Shown: positions 23,626-32,339 of the stretch, piece after piece | Position numbering within the stretch: position 1 is the stretch's first letter | Layout of the letters: each line of letters starts with the position of its first letter | Origin: an uncultured Duncaniella sp. | Lineage (GTDB): Bacteria > Bacteroidota > Bacteroidia > Bacteroidales > Muribaculaceae | DNA length: 64,000 nucleotides | Direction of reading: 5' to 3' | Assembly: GCF_910578445.1 (NCBI RefSeq) | Contig: NZ_CAJTQC010000015.1 | Location: 1-64,000 of the forward strand | Notes under the pieces: model-generated | The model's input: only the letters and a program-made list of their open reading frames with translations | Database searches by the model: none | Told to the model about the DNA's origin: nothing | Program-made: the position numbers and the translations under genes

Positions 23626-26600
23626 TTAGAATGTGAGATTAAGACCGAAAACAAATTGCTTGGTAAGGGGGTAGTTGAGGCTGCCGTTCATTTCAGGATC
23701 GTAGTCTTTGAGCAGGTCGCTCTTTGCGATTACAAGCGGGTTGGTGAGTGTGGTATAGACGCGGAGCTTGCTGATACCTGCACGCTTCATGAGGTTTTCA
23801 GGCAGAGTGTAACCGAGGGTTATGTTCTTAATCTTGAAGTATGAGCCGTTGACAAACGCAAGTGCGTAGTATCCTGTATAGTCGGTGATTCCTCGGCTAC
23901 TGTTGAGAGCGGGGAAGTAGTGGTTCTGATCGCCGGTAGCCTCAGTCCAGTAGTCAAAGTAGGTCGGGAAGTTTCCTGCCACTGCGGGATCGTATGAGCC
24001 GAGCATGTCGTATTTGATTGTCTGGCCGAAACGCATATACATATATACCGATAGGTCGAAGTTCTTGTAGGTGAAGGTGTTCTTCAGACCGAGAGTCCAG
24101 TCGGGTGAGTTGTGGCCGAGTACCTGATAGTCGTTGCCGCTGACGGTGTATCTGTTGTCGGCGTCGTAGTGCACAAGCTTGCGCTCAATCACTCCGTTTT
24201 CGCCTTCGACATCTTCCCAGCGCGAGAACTGACCGGGGCCGTCATGAATCATGCCGGGGACGTAGACCTTGAGGTCGCCGGGCTTGCAACCGAATACGGC
24301 GGCATCTTCGGCCTCAGAAGTCTTCCATGTGCCCTGAAGCTTGTAGTGGTAATATGAGTTGACCGGATGTCCTTTGTAGTAGACATTACCGCCATCACCG
24401 TTGGTCATGTATTCCTGGTCGGGGGTCATGAGTCGTGTGATTTCCTCATGGTTGGCTGTGAATGTGCCATTGATTGTCCATGAGAAGTCGCCGGGACGAC
24501 GTTCGATGAACGGACGGCCTGTCACTGCGAGCTCGATACCGTGGTTGAGGGTCTCGCAGATATTGAGATTGGTCTTATACTGTGTCGAGGCGTTGAACGA
24601 ACCATTGTTGACAGGCAGGAGGCGGCTGTAGATCACGCCTTCGGTCTTGGTGCGGTAGTAGTCGGCGGTGAGGTCGATGCGTCCTTTGAGCACGCTTGCG
24701 TCAATACCGAAGTTCCAGCTCTTTGACTTCTCCCATGTGAGCGAGAGGTTGGCGATATTCTCGGTGAAGTAGCTTGTATTGGCGAGTCCGCCACCGAGGA
24801 TGGTCATACCCGGGATGAGTGACGAGAAGCTTGAATAGGGGTCGATAGAGGCTGTACCTGTCACACCGTATCCTAAGCGGAGCTTGAGGTTGTCAAGCCA
24901 GTTGTCGCGCAGTTTGCTCATGAAGGGTTCGTCGGAGATGCGCCATCCGAGCGAGAATGCGGGGAATGTGTCCCAGCGGTTGCCGTCGGCGAGGCGTGAC
25001 GAACCGTCGTGGCGGACAGATACGCTTGCGAGATATTTGCCGGCGAATGAGTAGTTGATACGACCTACGAAACCGAGACCCTTTGACATTACATATTCCG
25101 ATTTGGCCAAAGTGTTTGCAATGTTAGCTTCTTTTTCGCTGAGGTTGTGCCACAGATAGGAGTTTGATGAAAGATTTGTACCCTCGCCGTAGATACCTGA
25201 CATGCGGTTGTGGTTCCACGATGTAACACCGGTGACGGTGAAATTATGGTCTCTATTAAGGGTGAAATTATAGGTGAGGATGTTTTCCCACTTGTAGTTG
25301 ACGTAATTATCCTGGTCAACGTAAGCCTTTACGTGGGCGTTTGTTCCTTCTACAGTGGTTGATTGGCTGTCGGTATAGTAGTTATATGAGCCTTCACCCT
25401 GGAAGTAGTTGTGGGTGTTGTAGTGGATTGACGCATTTAGGCGGCTCTCCCATGTGAGACCCTTGAGGGGGGTGACACGGATGTAGGGATTGAAGTAGAT
25501 GCGTGTCTGCTGGTAGTTGTTGCGGTAGTTGCTGCGGTTGTTGAGCAGGAGGCTTGCGTCCTGACTGCCTGCTACCGGTGTGCGGTTCACGTTACCTTCT
25601 TCGTCGTAGAGCGAACCGATCGGGCTTTGGATGAGCATTCGGTCAAGTTTGGCGTAGGCTGAGTTGCGGTAGGTGTAGCTGCCCTGCAGATTGACACCGA
25701 GGTCGAGCCAGCTGCGCACCTTGTGGTCGATGCGGATGTTGGTCGAGTAAATCTTGTTGTTGTCGTTGGAGTACTGTCCTTCCTCGTCAGAGAAGTTGAG
25801 CGAGAAGTAGGCTTTGGTCTTCTCTGTGCCGCCACTGACAGAAACAGAGTAGTTCTGTGTCACGCCGGTCTGCAGCAGCGCGTCGGCCCAGTCAATGGAG
25901 TTAGCGCCAAGCCAAGAGTCGACTGTGAGATTCGGATTGAGGTCGAGCGCGCCCTGATAGGCTAATGCTGCACTGCCGAGGATGTCAGTCGGATCGGTCG
26001 GGCCACCGCCGGCGGTGATTGCCTGCTTGCGAAGTTCGTAGAATCCGCGTGAGTTGTAGACCTTGGGAACGGTAGACCATCCGTTGACACCGACGTAAGC
26101 ATTGAAATTGACTGTTGTCTTACCTTCTTTGCCGCTCTTTGTGGTAACGATGATAATACCGTTGGCTCCTGACGAACCGTAGATTGCAGTCGATGATGCG
26201 TCTTTTAGCACCTCGATGCTTTCGATGTCATTGGGGTTGATGGTGTTGATGTCGCCGGGCATGCCATCGATGATATAAGTGGGGTCTCCGGACGCTGTGA
26301 ACGAACGGTTGCCTCGTAGCTGAACTTTCGGTGTGGCTCCTGCCTGACCTGATGCACGTGTGATGTCGAGACCTGCCACCTTGCCTTGGAGTGCGTCCAT
26401 GGCATTTGCTGTGGGTGAGAGGGTTATGTCTTCGTTTTTCACCGATGCAACAGCACCTGTGAGGTCACGTTTTTTTACTGTACCGTAGCCGATTGCCACA
26501 ACTTCGTCGAGGACATTGGAGTCTAGCTCCATTTTGACTTCGATAGAGCTGCGTCCGTCGACTTTGACTGACTGCGGTTTGTAGCCGATGTAAGAGAAAT

Positions 26601-26910
26601 GGAGAGTTGCGCCGGGATGGACGTTGAGAGTGAACTGACCGTCGAAATCTGTTGCGACACCGACTTTTGTTCCTTCTTCAATGACGGAAACGCCAATCAT
26701 GGGTTCGCCGTTTTCGTCAAGAACCACGCCTGTAACGCGCTGTGTTGTTGCAACTTGTTGTGTTTCAGCGGGTTGATTTCCCCTACTGTCAGATGCCTGA
26801 ACAGTCTGAGCTGCACCACCCATAAGGCATAAAGCAAGCGCTGTGCATGCCAACTTCCTGTCGGTCACGGCGTTGAGCCCTGACACAGGAGCCTTGGAGT
26901 TTCTTTTCAT
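23626..26910 (-). CDS. SusC/RagA-family TonB-dependent outer-membrane transporter
   Basis: 1094 residues. A signal peptide (about 1-39) is followed by a carboxypeptidase-regulatory-like domain (about 57-135: VTGVVLDENGEPMIGVSV, then the FSYIGYKPQ strand). The TonB box/plug start is EVVAIGYGTVKKRDLTGAVASV, then GQAGATPKVQLRGNRSF and GSSGANGIIIVTTKSGK. A large beta barrel ends in FGLNLTF with the terminal aromatic residue. It imports oligosaccharides or peptides across the outer membrane using TonB energy. No anti-sigma, sigma or hybrid regulator is adjacent. Its promoter at 27003-27034 is embedded in repeated TGTCC half-sites. Confidence 0.96.
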   Translation of the reverse strand: MKRNSKAPVSGLNAVTDRKLACTALALCLMGGAAQTVQASDSRGNQPAETQQVATTQRVTGVVLDENGEPMIGVSVIEEGTKVGVATDFDGQFTLNVHPGATLHFSYIGYKPQSVKVDGRSSIEVKMELDSNVLDEVVAIGYGTVKKRDLTGAVASVKNEDITLSPTANAMDALQGKVAGLDITRASGQAGATPKVQLRGNRSFTASGDPTYIIDGMPGDINTINPNDIESIEVLKDASSTAIYGSSGANGIIIVTTKSGKEGKTTVNFNAYVGVNGWSTVPKVYNSRGFYELRKQAITAGGGPTDPTDILGSAALAYQGALDLNPNLTVDSWLGANSIDWADALLQTGVTQNYSVSVSGGTEKTKAYFSLNFSDEEGQYSNDNNKIYSTNIRIDHKVRSWLDLGVNLQGSYTYRNSAYAKLDRMLIQSPIGSLYDEEGNVNRTPVAGSQDASLLLNNRSNYRNNYQQTRIYFNPYIRVTPLKGLTWESRLNASIHYNTHNYFQGEGSYNYYTDSQSTTVEGTNAHVKAYVDQDNYVNYKWENILTYNFTLNRDHNFTVTGVTSWNHNRMSGIYGEGTNLSSNSYLWHNLSEKEANIANTLAKSEYVMSKGLGFVGRINYSFAGKYLASVSVRHDGSSRLADGNRWDTFPAFSLGWRISDEPFMSKLRDNWLDNLKLRLGYGVTGTASIDPYSSFSSLIPGMTILGGGLANTSYFTENIANLSLTWEKSKSWNFGIDASVLKGRIDLTADYYRTKTEGVIYSRLLPVNNGSFNASTQYKTNLNICETLNHGIELAVTGRPFIERRPGDFSWTINGTFTANHEEITRLMTPDQEYMTNGDGGNVYYKGHPVNSYYHYKLQGTWKTSEAEDAAVFGCKPGDLKVYVPGMIHDGPGQFSRWEDVEGENGVIERKLVHYDADNRYTVSGNDYQVLGHNSPDWTLGLKNTFTYKNFDLSVYMYMRFGQTIKYDMLGSYDPAVAGNFPTYFDYWTEATGDQNHYFPALNSSRGITDYTGYYALAFVNGSYFKIKNITLGYTLPENLMKRAGISKLRVYTTLTNPLVIAKSDLLKDYDPEMNGSLNYPLTKQFVFGLNLTF

Positions 26911-27002
26911 GATGCTGGTTAAATATAAGATTGAGTGTAAAATTTATTGACTACGATTAAATACCGATAAAAGTTATTTAAGGTAATTTTGGTAAACAAT
27001 GG

Positions 27003-27034
27003 CAAATGTAGGTAAATTTTTTTGAATCGGACAA
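27003..27034 (-). promoter_or_regulatory. Promoter of the first SusC/SusD locus
   Basis: On the minus strand a -7 element TACATTTG (plus 27003-27010) lies 21 bases downstream of a -33 TTG (plus 27032-27034). That TTG belongs to a TTGTCCG motif. The predicted leader is about 90 bases to the ATG at 26910. Confidence 0.7.
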
Positions 27035-27147
27035 CAGTTTTAGACTAAAAAGTTAGAAAAATGTCCGAAATCGGTCATATTGTGTCCGTTTAGGGGACAA
27101 AATGACCAAAAAGATGTTGATTTAGAGGGGTATCTTATTGTCCGAAA
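27028..27147. promoter_or_regulatory. Cluster of TGTCC half-sites (candidate operator)
   Basis: Five copies of TGTCC lie within 120 bases: 27028-27035 (minus), 27062-27067 (plus), 27083-27088 (plus), 27095-27100 (minus) and 27138-27147 (plus). The pair at 27083 and 27095 forms the palindrome TGTCC-N7-GGACA. It is flanked by GGTCAT and ATGACC, giving a larger inverted repeat at 27073-27107. The first copy overlaps the -33 element of the SusC promoter. The spacing and symmetry suggest binding sites for a dimeric regulator; which one is unknown. Confidence 0.5.
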
Positions 27148-27166
27148 CCAAATGGGTCTTATTGTT

Positions 27167-28411
27167 TCATGAGTTTTTCGTCGGCAGTGTCAGTGTGAAT
27201 CGTGTCGGAATCGTGTCGGGGGTAGAGCTTAGTGAAAGTGAGCCGCCATTTGCGATGATTAAACGTCGGCTGAGGCTCAGTCCTATGCCTGAGCCTTGTG
27301 GGCGGGTGGTGAAGAATGGTGTGAAAATCCTTGGTGCGATGTCGGTGGCGATCGGGAGGCCGTCGTTCTCGATTTCGATGCGGATTGTCGTGTCGGTTAT
27401 GGATAGGCGGATTGTGATGAGTGTCGCCCCGGCTTCGACGGCATTTTTAAGAAGATTGACCATTACCTGCCGGAGCTGGTCGCGGTCGGCATAGACGGTG
27501 AGACTGCCGGCCGGGAGCGACAGGCTGAAGTCGATGTCGCCGGGGGTGGCAGTGAGGGCTGCGTCATGATAAATGTCTGGCTTGCATTCTGCTCCTGCGC
27601 GCGACAGGCTTATAGCGTCTTCAATCAGGGGACGTAGGTCGAAGATTGATTTTTCAGGTAAGGGGAGTGTGGATATGCGTCTGTAGTTCACGACGAAATC
27701 TTTCAGACCGCGTGTCGACCGGCTTATCACATCGAGTCCACGGGTCATGTAGTCGTTGTCGCCGTCGTAGCGCATCCTGAGGGTTTCGGCTATGGAAACT
27801 ACGGGGGCTATGCCGTTCATGATTTCGTGGGTCAGGACGCGGCTCATTTCCGACCATGTCTCTACGGTCGAGTTTTCAAGCTGTATGGAGATGTCGTCGA
27901 GTGTGACTATGAGCAGTCGCCGGCCGTCGTGGCGCGTGAAGGCAGAACTTTTTACGGCGAGATTTCGTATTGTGGTGTTAATCCCTGATTGTGAGCCGGA
28001 AAGCAGCTCTGTCAGCTCCGGCCATGAGCCGGAGAGCGATGACAGATGAGTGAGTGCCGGTCGTCCGAGCAGCCTGAGGGCTGCGGGGTTTGCAAGGATG
28101 ATGTGGCCGGTCTGGTTGATGACCATCACGCCAGTAGCCACGTTGTCGGTTATCGATTCGTAGTATTTCTCTGTTTCGGATATTCGTGCCCGGAGTGCTG
28201 AAAGACTTTGTGCGATGCGGTTGAGAGTGGCGTTGACATCATGGTCGGAATTGGCAGGGAATCGTATCGAAGTGTCGGCCGATTCAATCGCTTCGAGCAG
28301 CAGCCTGAGTCTACGGCGTGTACGGGTCATGTAGCGGTACGACATGTGTGCCCCCCATGCAATGAGGAGAATTCCGATGATTGTCAGTATGACAGTCTGT
28401 GCTGTTGTCAC
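27167..28411 (-). CDS. Membrane sensor histidine kinase (NtrY/NtrB-like HEIMN type)
   Basis: 414 residues. There is one transmembrane helix (about 5-21), a linker, a PAS-like domain (about 82-180: YYESITDNVATGVMVIN), and a dimerisation helix whose phospho-acceptor is H195 in LTHEIMNGIAPV. The ATPase domain has the N box QVMVNLLKNAVEAG and the G box TPFFTTRPQGSGIGLSLSRR. All kinase motifs are intact. There is no periplasmic sensor domain, so the signal is sensed in the membrane or cytoplasm. It lies 11 bases after its response regulator and downstream of the ABC transporter genes, a setting often seen in Bacteroidales where the kinase responds to envelope or peptide stress. Confidence 0.92.
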   Translation of the reverse strand: MTTAQTVILTIIGILLIAWGAHMSYRYMTRTRRRLRLLLEAIESADTSIRFPANSDHDVNATLNRIAQSLSALRARISETEKYYESITDNVATGVMVINQTGHIILANPAALRLLGRPALTHLSSLSGSWPELTELLSGSQSGINTTIRNLAVKSSAFTRHDGRRLLIVTLDDISIQLENSTVETWSEMSRVLTHEIMNGIAPVVSIAETLRMRYDGDNDYMTRGLDVISRSTRGLKDFVVNYRRISTLPLPEKSIFDLRPLIEDAISLSRAGAECKPDIYHDAALTATPGDIDFSLSLPAGSLTVYADRDQLRQVMVNLLKNAVEAGATLITIRLSITDTTIRIEIENDGLPIATDIAPRIFTPFFTTRPQGSGIGLSLSRRLIIANGGSLSLSSTPDTIPTRFTLTLPTKNS

Positions 28412-28422
28412 TGTTCAGAGTC

Positions 28423-28998
28423 TTATTGTAGGTGATGTCGCTTTAGCTTATTGTAGAGAGTCTGTCGTGTGATGCCGAGTTGCGTAGCTGTGGCCGACAG
28501 GTTTCCTCCGTTGTCGGCAAGGGCTTCGGAAATCATCTGTCGCTCCATCTGTTCGAGGGTTATAGGGGATGAATGGCGAGAGGTTTCCGGCATGTCGTAT
28601 GCCTTTTCGGAACTTTGCGGCGAGAGGTGTTGGGTGGCTGCATGAATGAGTGTCTGGAGCAGGCGTGCATTGCTCCACGGCTTGCTGACGAAGTCGGCCG
28701 CGCCTTCTTTCAGCCCTTGCACGGCAAGCTCTATTTCGGCGTAGGCGGTGAACAGTACCACGGGTGTGGCAGGCGATAGGCGGCGGATTTCGCTCAGCCA
28801 GTAGAGTCCTTCGTTGCCGTTGGTCACAGGCGATGAGAAGTTCATGTCGAGCAACACACAGTCGGGGTTTTCCTCGCGCAGCAGCTGTGGGATGCGTGAG
28901 GGCGAGGTTGTGGTCGCTACCCGGTCAAACTTTATTTCTGCGAGAAGTCTGACGGCGGAAAGCACCGAGCGGTTGTCGTCGACAACGAGGAGGGTCAT
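28423..28998 (-). CDS. Response regulator: receiver plus Fis-type HTH, no AAA+ domain
   Basis: 191 residues. The receiver domain (1-120) has the acidic pair D7/D8, phospho-acceptor D51 (LLDMNF), T84 and K106 (SKPW). After a short linker (about 121-146) comes a Fis-type helix-turn-helix (147-191: LEQMERQMISEAL, then NLSATATQLGITRQTLYNKL). This looks like an NtrC-class regulator from which the central sigma-54 AAA+ ATPase is absent. The layout equals that of RegA/PrrA/ActR. It therefore should not activate sigma-54 polymerase and would act by ordinary binding. It pairs with the kinase gene 11 bases downstream. Confidence 0.9.
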   Translation of the reverse strand: MTLLVVDDNRSVLSAVRLLAEIKFDRVATTTSPSRIPQLLREENPDCVLLDMNFSSPVTNGNEGLYWLSEIRRLSPATPVVLFTAYAEIELAVQGLKEGAADFVSKPWSNARLLQTLIHAATQHLSPQSSEKAYDMPETSRHSSPITLEQMERQMISEALADNGGNLSATATQLGITRQTLYNKLKRHHLQ

Positions 28999-29005
28999 TT
29001 TGTTT

Positions 29006-29050
29006 AAGTATTAAGTATGAAGTATTAAGTAGTAAGTACGAAGTATTAAG
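29006..29050 (+). repeat. Heptanucleotide repeat array B (6 units)
   Basis: AAGTATT, AAGTATG, AAGTATT, AAGTAGT, AAGTACG, AAGTATT and AAG run without interruption in the 83-base gap between the ABC ATPase stop and the response regulator start. The array begins eight bases before that start (28998). Confidence 0.85.
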
Positions 29051-29081
29051 GTTTGGGTGGGTTTATGTGACTGCAAATCTA

Positions 29082-29759
29082 CTACTTTTTATGGACTTCG
29101 CCAACGATAGATCCGTCGAAGAGATGGACTATGCGTGAGGCGTAGGCTGCGTCGCGGTCGGAGTGTGTCACCATGACGATTGTCGTGCCTTCACGGTTGA
29201 GTTCGGAGAGCAGTTCCATTATTTCGCGTCCGTTTTTGGAGTCGAGATTTCCGGTCGGTTCGTCGGCGAGAATCAGCTCCGGACGGGTGACGAGGGCGCG
29301 GGCTATGGCTACGCGCTGCTGCTGTCCGCCTGAAAGCTGTTGCGGGAGATGGGTGGAGCGGTGGCTCATGTTGACTTTGGTCAGCATTTCGTCGACGCGT
29401 TTGCGGCGCTCGCTGCGGCTGAGACCGAGATAGGTGAGCGGGAGTTCGACGTTGTGGGCCACGTCGATTTCGTCAATGAGGTTGAAGCTCTGAAACACGA
29501 AGCCGATATGGCCTTTACGCATCTGTCCGCGTTCTTTTTCCTTCAGGTTTGATACTTCACGTCCGTTTAGCTTATAGCTTCCGGCTGTCGGTGAGTCAAG
29601 GAGTCCGATGATGTTGAGCAGGGTCGATTTTCCGCATCCGCTTGGGCCCATAATGGCGATAAATTCACCGGGGGCGATGTCGAGGTTGACTCCGTTGAGC
29701 GCTACGGTTTCGATTTCGTCAGTGCGGAAATATTTTGAAAGAGCCGTTGTTTTAATCAT
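29082..29759 (-). CDS. ABC transporter ATPase (MacB/LolD class)
   Basis: 225 residues, a single nucleotide-binding domain. Walker A GPSGCGKS is at 38-45, followed by the Q loop (GFVFQSFNLIDE), the signature LSGGQQQR, Walker B LILADEPTGNLD and the H loop MVTHSD. The spacing and the GNLDS motif place it in the MacB/LolD/FtsE group, which energises FtsX-like permeases for lipoprotein or peptide handling rather than nutrient import. It lies 93 bases downstream of the permease gene and should work with it. The regulator gene follows after a 7-nt repeat array. Confidence 0.95.
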   Translation of the reverse strand: MIKTTALSKYFRTDEIETVALNGVNLDIAPGEFIAIMGPSGCGKSTLLNIIGLLDSPTAGSYKLNGREVSNLKEKERGQMRKGHIGFVFQSFNLIDEIDVAHNVELPLTYLGLSRSERRKRVDEMLTKVNMSHRSTHLPQQLSGGQQQRVAIARALVTRPELILADEPTGNLDSKNGREIMELLSELNREGTTIVMVTHSDRDAAYASRIVHLFDGSIVGEVHKK

Positions 29760-29852
29760 CTTTTTTATTGTTTAAATGGTTAAGGAGCGTGGGTATAAAA
29801 GGTGAATTATAGGGAGGAGGTTGAAGTTTGAAACGTCGTCACACATCATATT

Positions 29853-32156
29853 TTACTCTGATTTGAGTCTGTTGACAGGATTTTCGTTGGCGATGCGGTA
29901 GGTGACGGCTATGACACACGCCACCACGAGCATGAGGACTGTCAGACCGGCAAGTATATACCATAGGCCGATGTGTGGGGCTGTGACCGAGAAGTTGCTG
30001 AGCCATATATGTCCGATATAGGCTGCGCATAGCACTCCGAGAATGATGGCAGGAATGGCGATACGAGCCACATCGGCGATAATAAGGCTGACAATATCGG
30101 AGGCTTCAGCTCCGTTGACTTTGCGGATGGCTATCTCTTTGCTGCGTCGCTGCACTTCGTCGCGTGCGAATCCAATCAGGCCCATCAGTGAAATGAAAAT
30201 CAATGCGACAGAGGCGATGAGGGCCGAGTTTCGGAACATGCGCACATCGGAGTAGATTTCGATGGCTTCTTCGGGCATTTTTACAGGTGCGAAATCATAG
30301 GCAGGAAAAGTCCCGGACAGAAAATCGACAAGTTTTGTGAAGTTTTGGTCGAACGGTTCTTTTATTTTCAGATATGAATTTCCCGAGAAACCACCGTAGA
30401 TAAGGCATATAGGACGAAGTTCCTCGACAAATCCGCCTAACTGATAGTCTTTTGCTATGCCTACAAGTTTGAGCGAAACCCCGAAGCCTTTGTTGGAATA
30501 CAACTTTCCGATGTCATCGGTGGTAAGGTTCATGCGCCGTCCGAATTCTTCGGATATGACGACTTCGCCATCGCGTTCGATGCCTCTGCCGGCCACAATT
30601 CCGATTTCCATCGCATCAAGGAAGTTTTCGTCAATCCATTCGATACGGGTATTGAAAATGATATTTCCGGCCTCGTCATATAAGTGCTGTCCGCTGTAGC
30701 CCCATAATGGGTCGGAAGCCGATGCAGTCATTTTTTCTATATATGGCAGTTGCTTGAGGGTTGATTTCAAAGCTTCATTGTCGAGCTGATAGGGGATGTC
30801 GATTTTTGCCATGCGTTCGATGGAGAACCCCATGTCGCGGTTTGTGATTTCACCGTATTGTGCGCTGACAACAGTCATCAGTGTCCCGACGAAGGCCACA
30901 CCGCCTATCTGGATGAAAAGGAGTGTGCGTTTCCACGCACTATTGCGTTCGGTGAAACGTCGGAACACCTGTGTAACCGGTATTCTCGAAAATATCCGTC
31001 CCGGCAAGAGCCCACCGAGCAGGAAGAAAAATGTCAGGACTGAGAATGGAATCCACAATCGAGAAGTGGCGAAGATGTCGTCCGGAGAGAGCGAGAGAGT
31101 ATCTGAAATCAGTTTTTCAAATGCAAATATCAGGATGACCATCACCACGCATGCGCTCATGAGCACAATGATGGTTTCGCATAGAAACATGCGCATAATA
31201 GTGATGTTTCCTGCGCCTGAGCATTTATGTATTCCGATTGCTTTTGAGCGGCGTGACAGGGAGGCTATTGTCAGAAGTGCGTAGTTAAGAGTGGTCATCA
31301 ACAACAGTGAGACACCGAGAATCCACATCACAAGATTGATTCTTTTGACAGAGTCATATTGCAGGTATGTCCGGCTTATCGGGTTGCACGCAACCACGCT
31401 GCTATACGAGTCGGTGTCCGGAACGTGTGATTGATAGGTCTGATTGAGTTTGCGTTCTATATCTCCGTCTTTTAACTCGCTGTCGGGTTTTAATCTGAAA
31501 TAGATAAGCCAGTTGTCAGCTCCGCTCCATTCTTGGTAGCGTTGGTAGCTTCGCCATGTCGGTTGCGACAGCAGGGCCTTGAAAGGTTCGATAGTTACAT
31601 TTTTAGGCAAATCTTTGAACACGCCTTTGACCATGACGGTGGTTTCGCGGTCAAGAGAAAGGGTCTTCCCAATAGGGTTTTCTTCGCCGTAAAGATTGCT
31701 GGCTGTCGATTCGCTGAGATAGATTATATCGGGTACGGCCATGTCAGCGGACGGGTTTCCGGTTAACACTTCAAGTCCCATAGTCTTGAAAAACATGGAA
31801 TCGACAGCCAATTTCGGAATGTCGATACGGCGGTCACCGAGAAATAGAGGAGGAAGTGAGTGACTACCGACGGCTGTAGCAGATATGACATCGTTTCCCA
31901 ATGCTTCCATGGCGCATTCCGCGAGTTTTCCGGGGCATGAGTTAAACGGTCCGAACTTCTCGCCGTTGATGTCGTATGACATCCAGATCTGATACAGATT
32001 GTCACGGTCGGGGAAGCAGGTATCATAATTGTAGTTGTAGTCGAGTCGTCCGAATACAAGCGTGCTCACAAGCAGTCCGACCGCAACTGAAATGATTTTG
32101 ATGGCGTTGGCAGCCTTCTGAGTGAGCATTGAGTGGATGACATAGTAGAGTTTCAC
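29853..32156 (-). CDS. MacB/FtsX-type ABC transporter permease
   Basis: 767 residues. An N-terminal transmembrane helix (about 20-38) is followed by a large periplasmic MacB_PCD-like region (about 40-270). Three transmembrane helices come next (about 280-400), then a second periplasmic part and a C-terminal FtsX block of three helices (from ALIASVALIFISLMGLIGF). The FtsX block includes the conserved RSKEIAIRKVNGA segment. The duplicated arrangement is that of the long Bacteroidetes permeases encoded beside NtrY/NtrC-like pairs. The substrate is unknown. It is the first gene of the unit, with a promoter at 32193-32200. Confidence 0.92.
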   Translation of the reverse strand: MKLYYVIHSMLTQKAANAIKIISVAVGLLVSTLVFGRLDYNYNYDTCFPDRDNLYQIWMSYDINGEKFGPFNSCPGKLAECAMEALGNDVISATAVGSHSLPPLFLGDRRIDIPKLAVDSMFFKTMGLEVLTGNPSADMAVPDIIYLSESTASNLYGEENPIGKTLSLDRETTVMVKGVFKDLPKNVTIEPFKALLSQPTWRSYQRYQEWSGADNWLIYFRLKPDSELKDGDIERKLNQTYQSHVPDTDSYSSVVACNPISRTYLQYDSVKRINLVMWILGVSLLLMTTLNYALLTIASLSRRSKAIGIHKCSGAGNITIMRMFLCETIIVLMSACVVMVILIFAFEKLISDTLSLSPDDIFATSRLWIPFSVLTFFFLLGGLLPGRIFSRIPVTQVFRRFTERNSAWKRTLLFIQIGGVAFVGTLMTVVSAQYGEITNRDMGFSIERMAKIDIPYQLDNEALKSTLKQLPYIEKMTASASDPLWGYSGQHLYDEAGNIIFNTRIEWIDENFLDAMEIGIVAGRGIERDGEVVISEEFGRRMNLTTDDIGKLYSNKGFGVSLKLVGIAKDYQLGGFVEELRPICLIYGGFSGNSYLKIKEPFDQNFTKLVDFLSGTFPAYDFAPVKMPEEAIEIYSDVRMFRNSALIASVALIFISLMGLIGFARDEVQRRSKEIAIRKVNGAEASDIVSLIIADVARIAIPAIILGVLCAAYIGHIWLSNFSVTAPHIGLWYILAGLTVLMLVVACVIAVTYRIANENPVNRLKSE

Positions 32157-32192
32157 AGTGAGAATAAATTATAATGGTGAGTGTTTACTATG

Positions 32193-32200
32193 CAAAGTTA
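32193..32200 (-). promoter_or_regulatory. -7 element of the ABC transporter / two-component unit
   Basis: The minus strand reads TAACTTTG, an exact TAnnTTTG match, 36 bases before the permease ATG. No -33 TTG was seen. Confidence 0.55.
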
Positions 32201-32339
32201 GCGCGGTTTTTTGCGGCGTGGCTGTAAAATAAAGAGCAGCAGGGTGTTGCCTTGCCGCTCAAAATGTAAAAGTGTAAAATATTTTTACAATCTCTGTAAT
32301 GGTGGAATGTTTATGTCATTCGGTTGGTCGAGGAAAGAG

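Noticed and set aside
27028..27147. Sigma-54 (-24/-12) promoter upstream of SusC
   Set aside because: No GG-N10-GC element was found, and a good -33/-7 pair is present instead.
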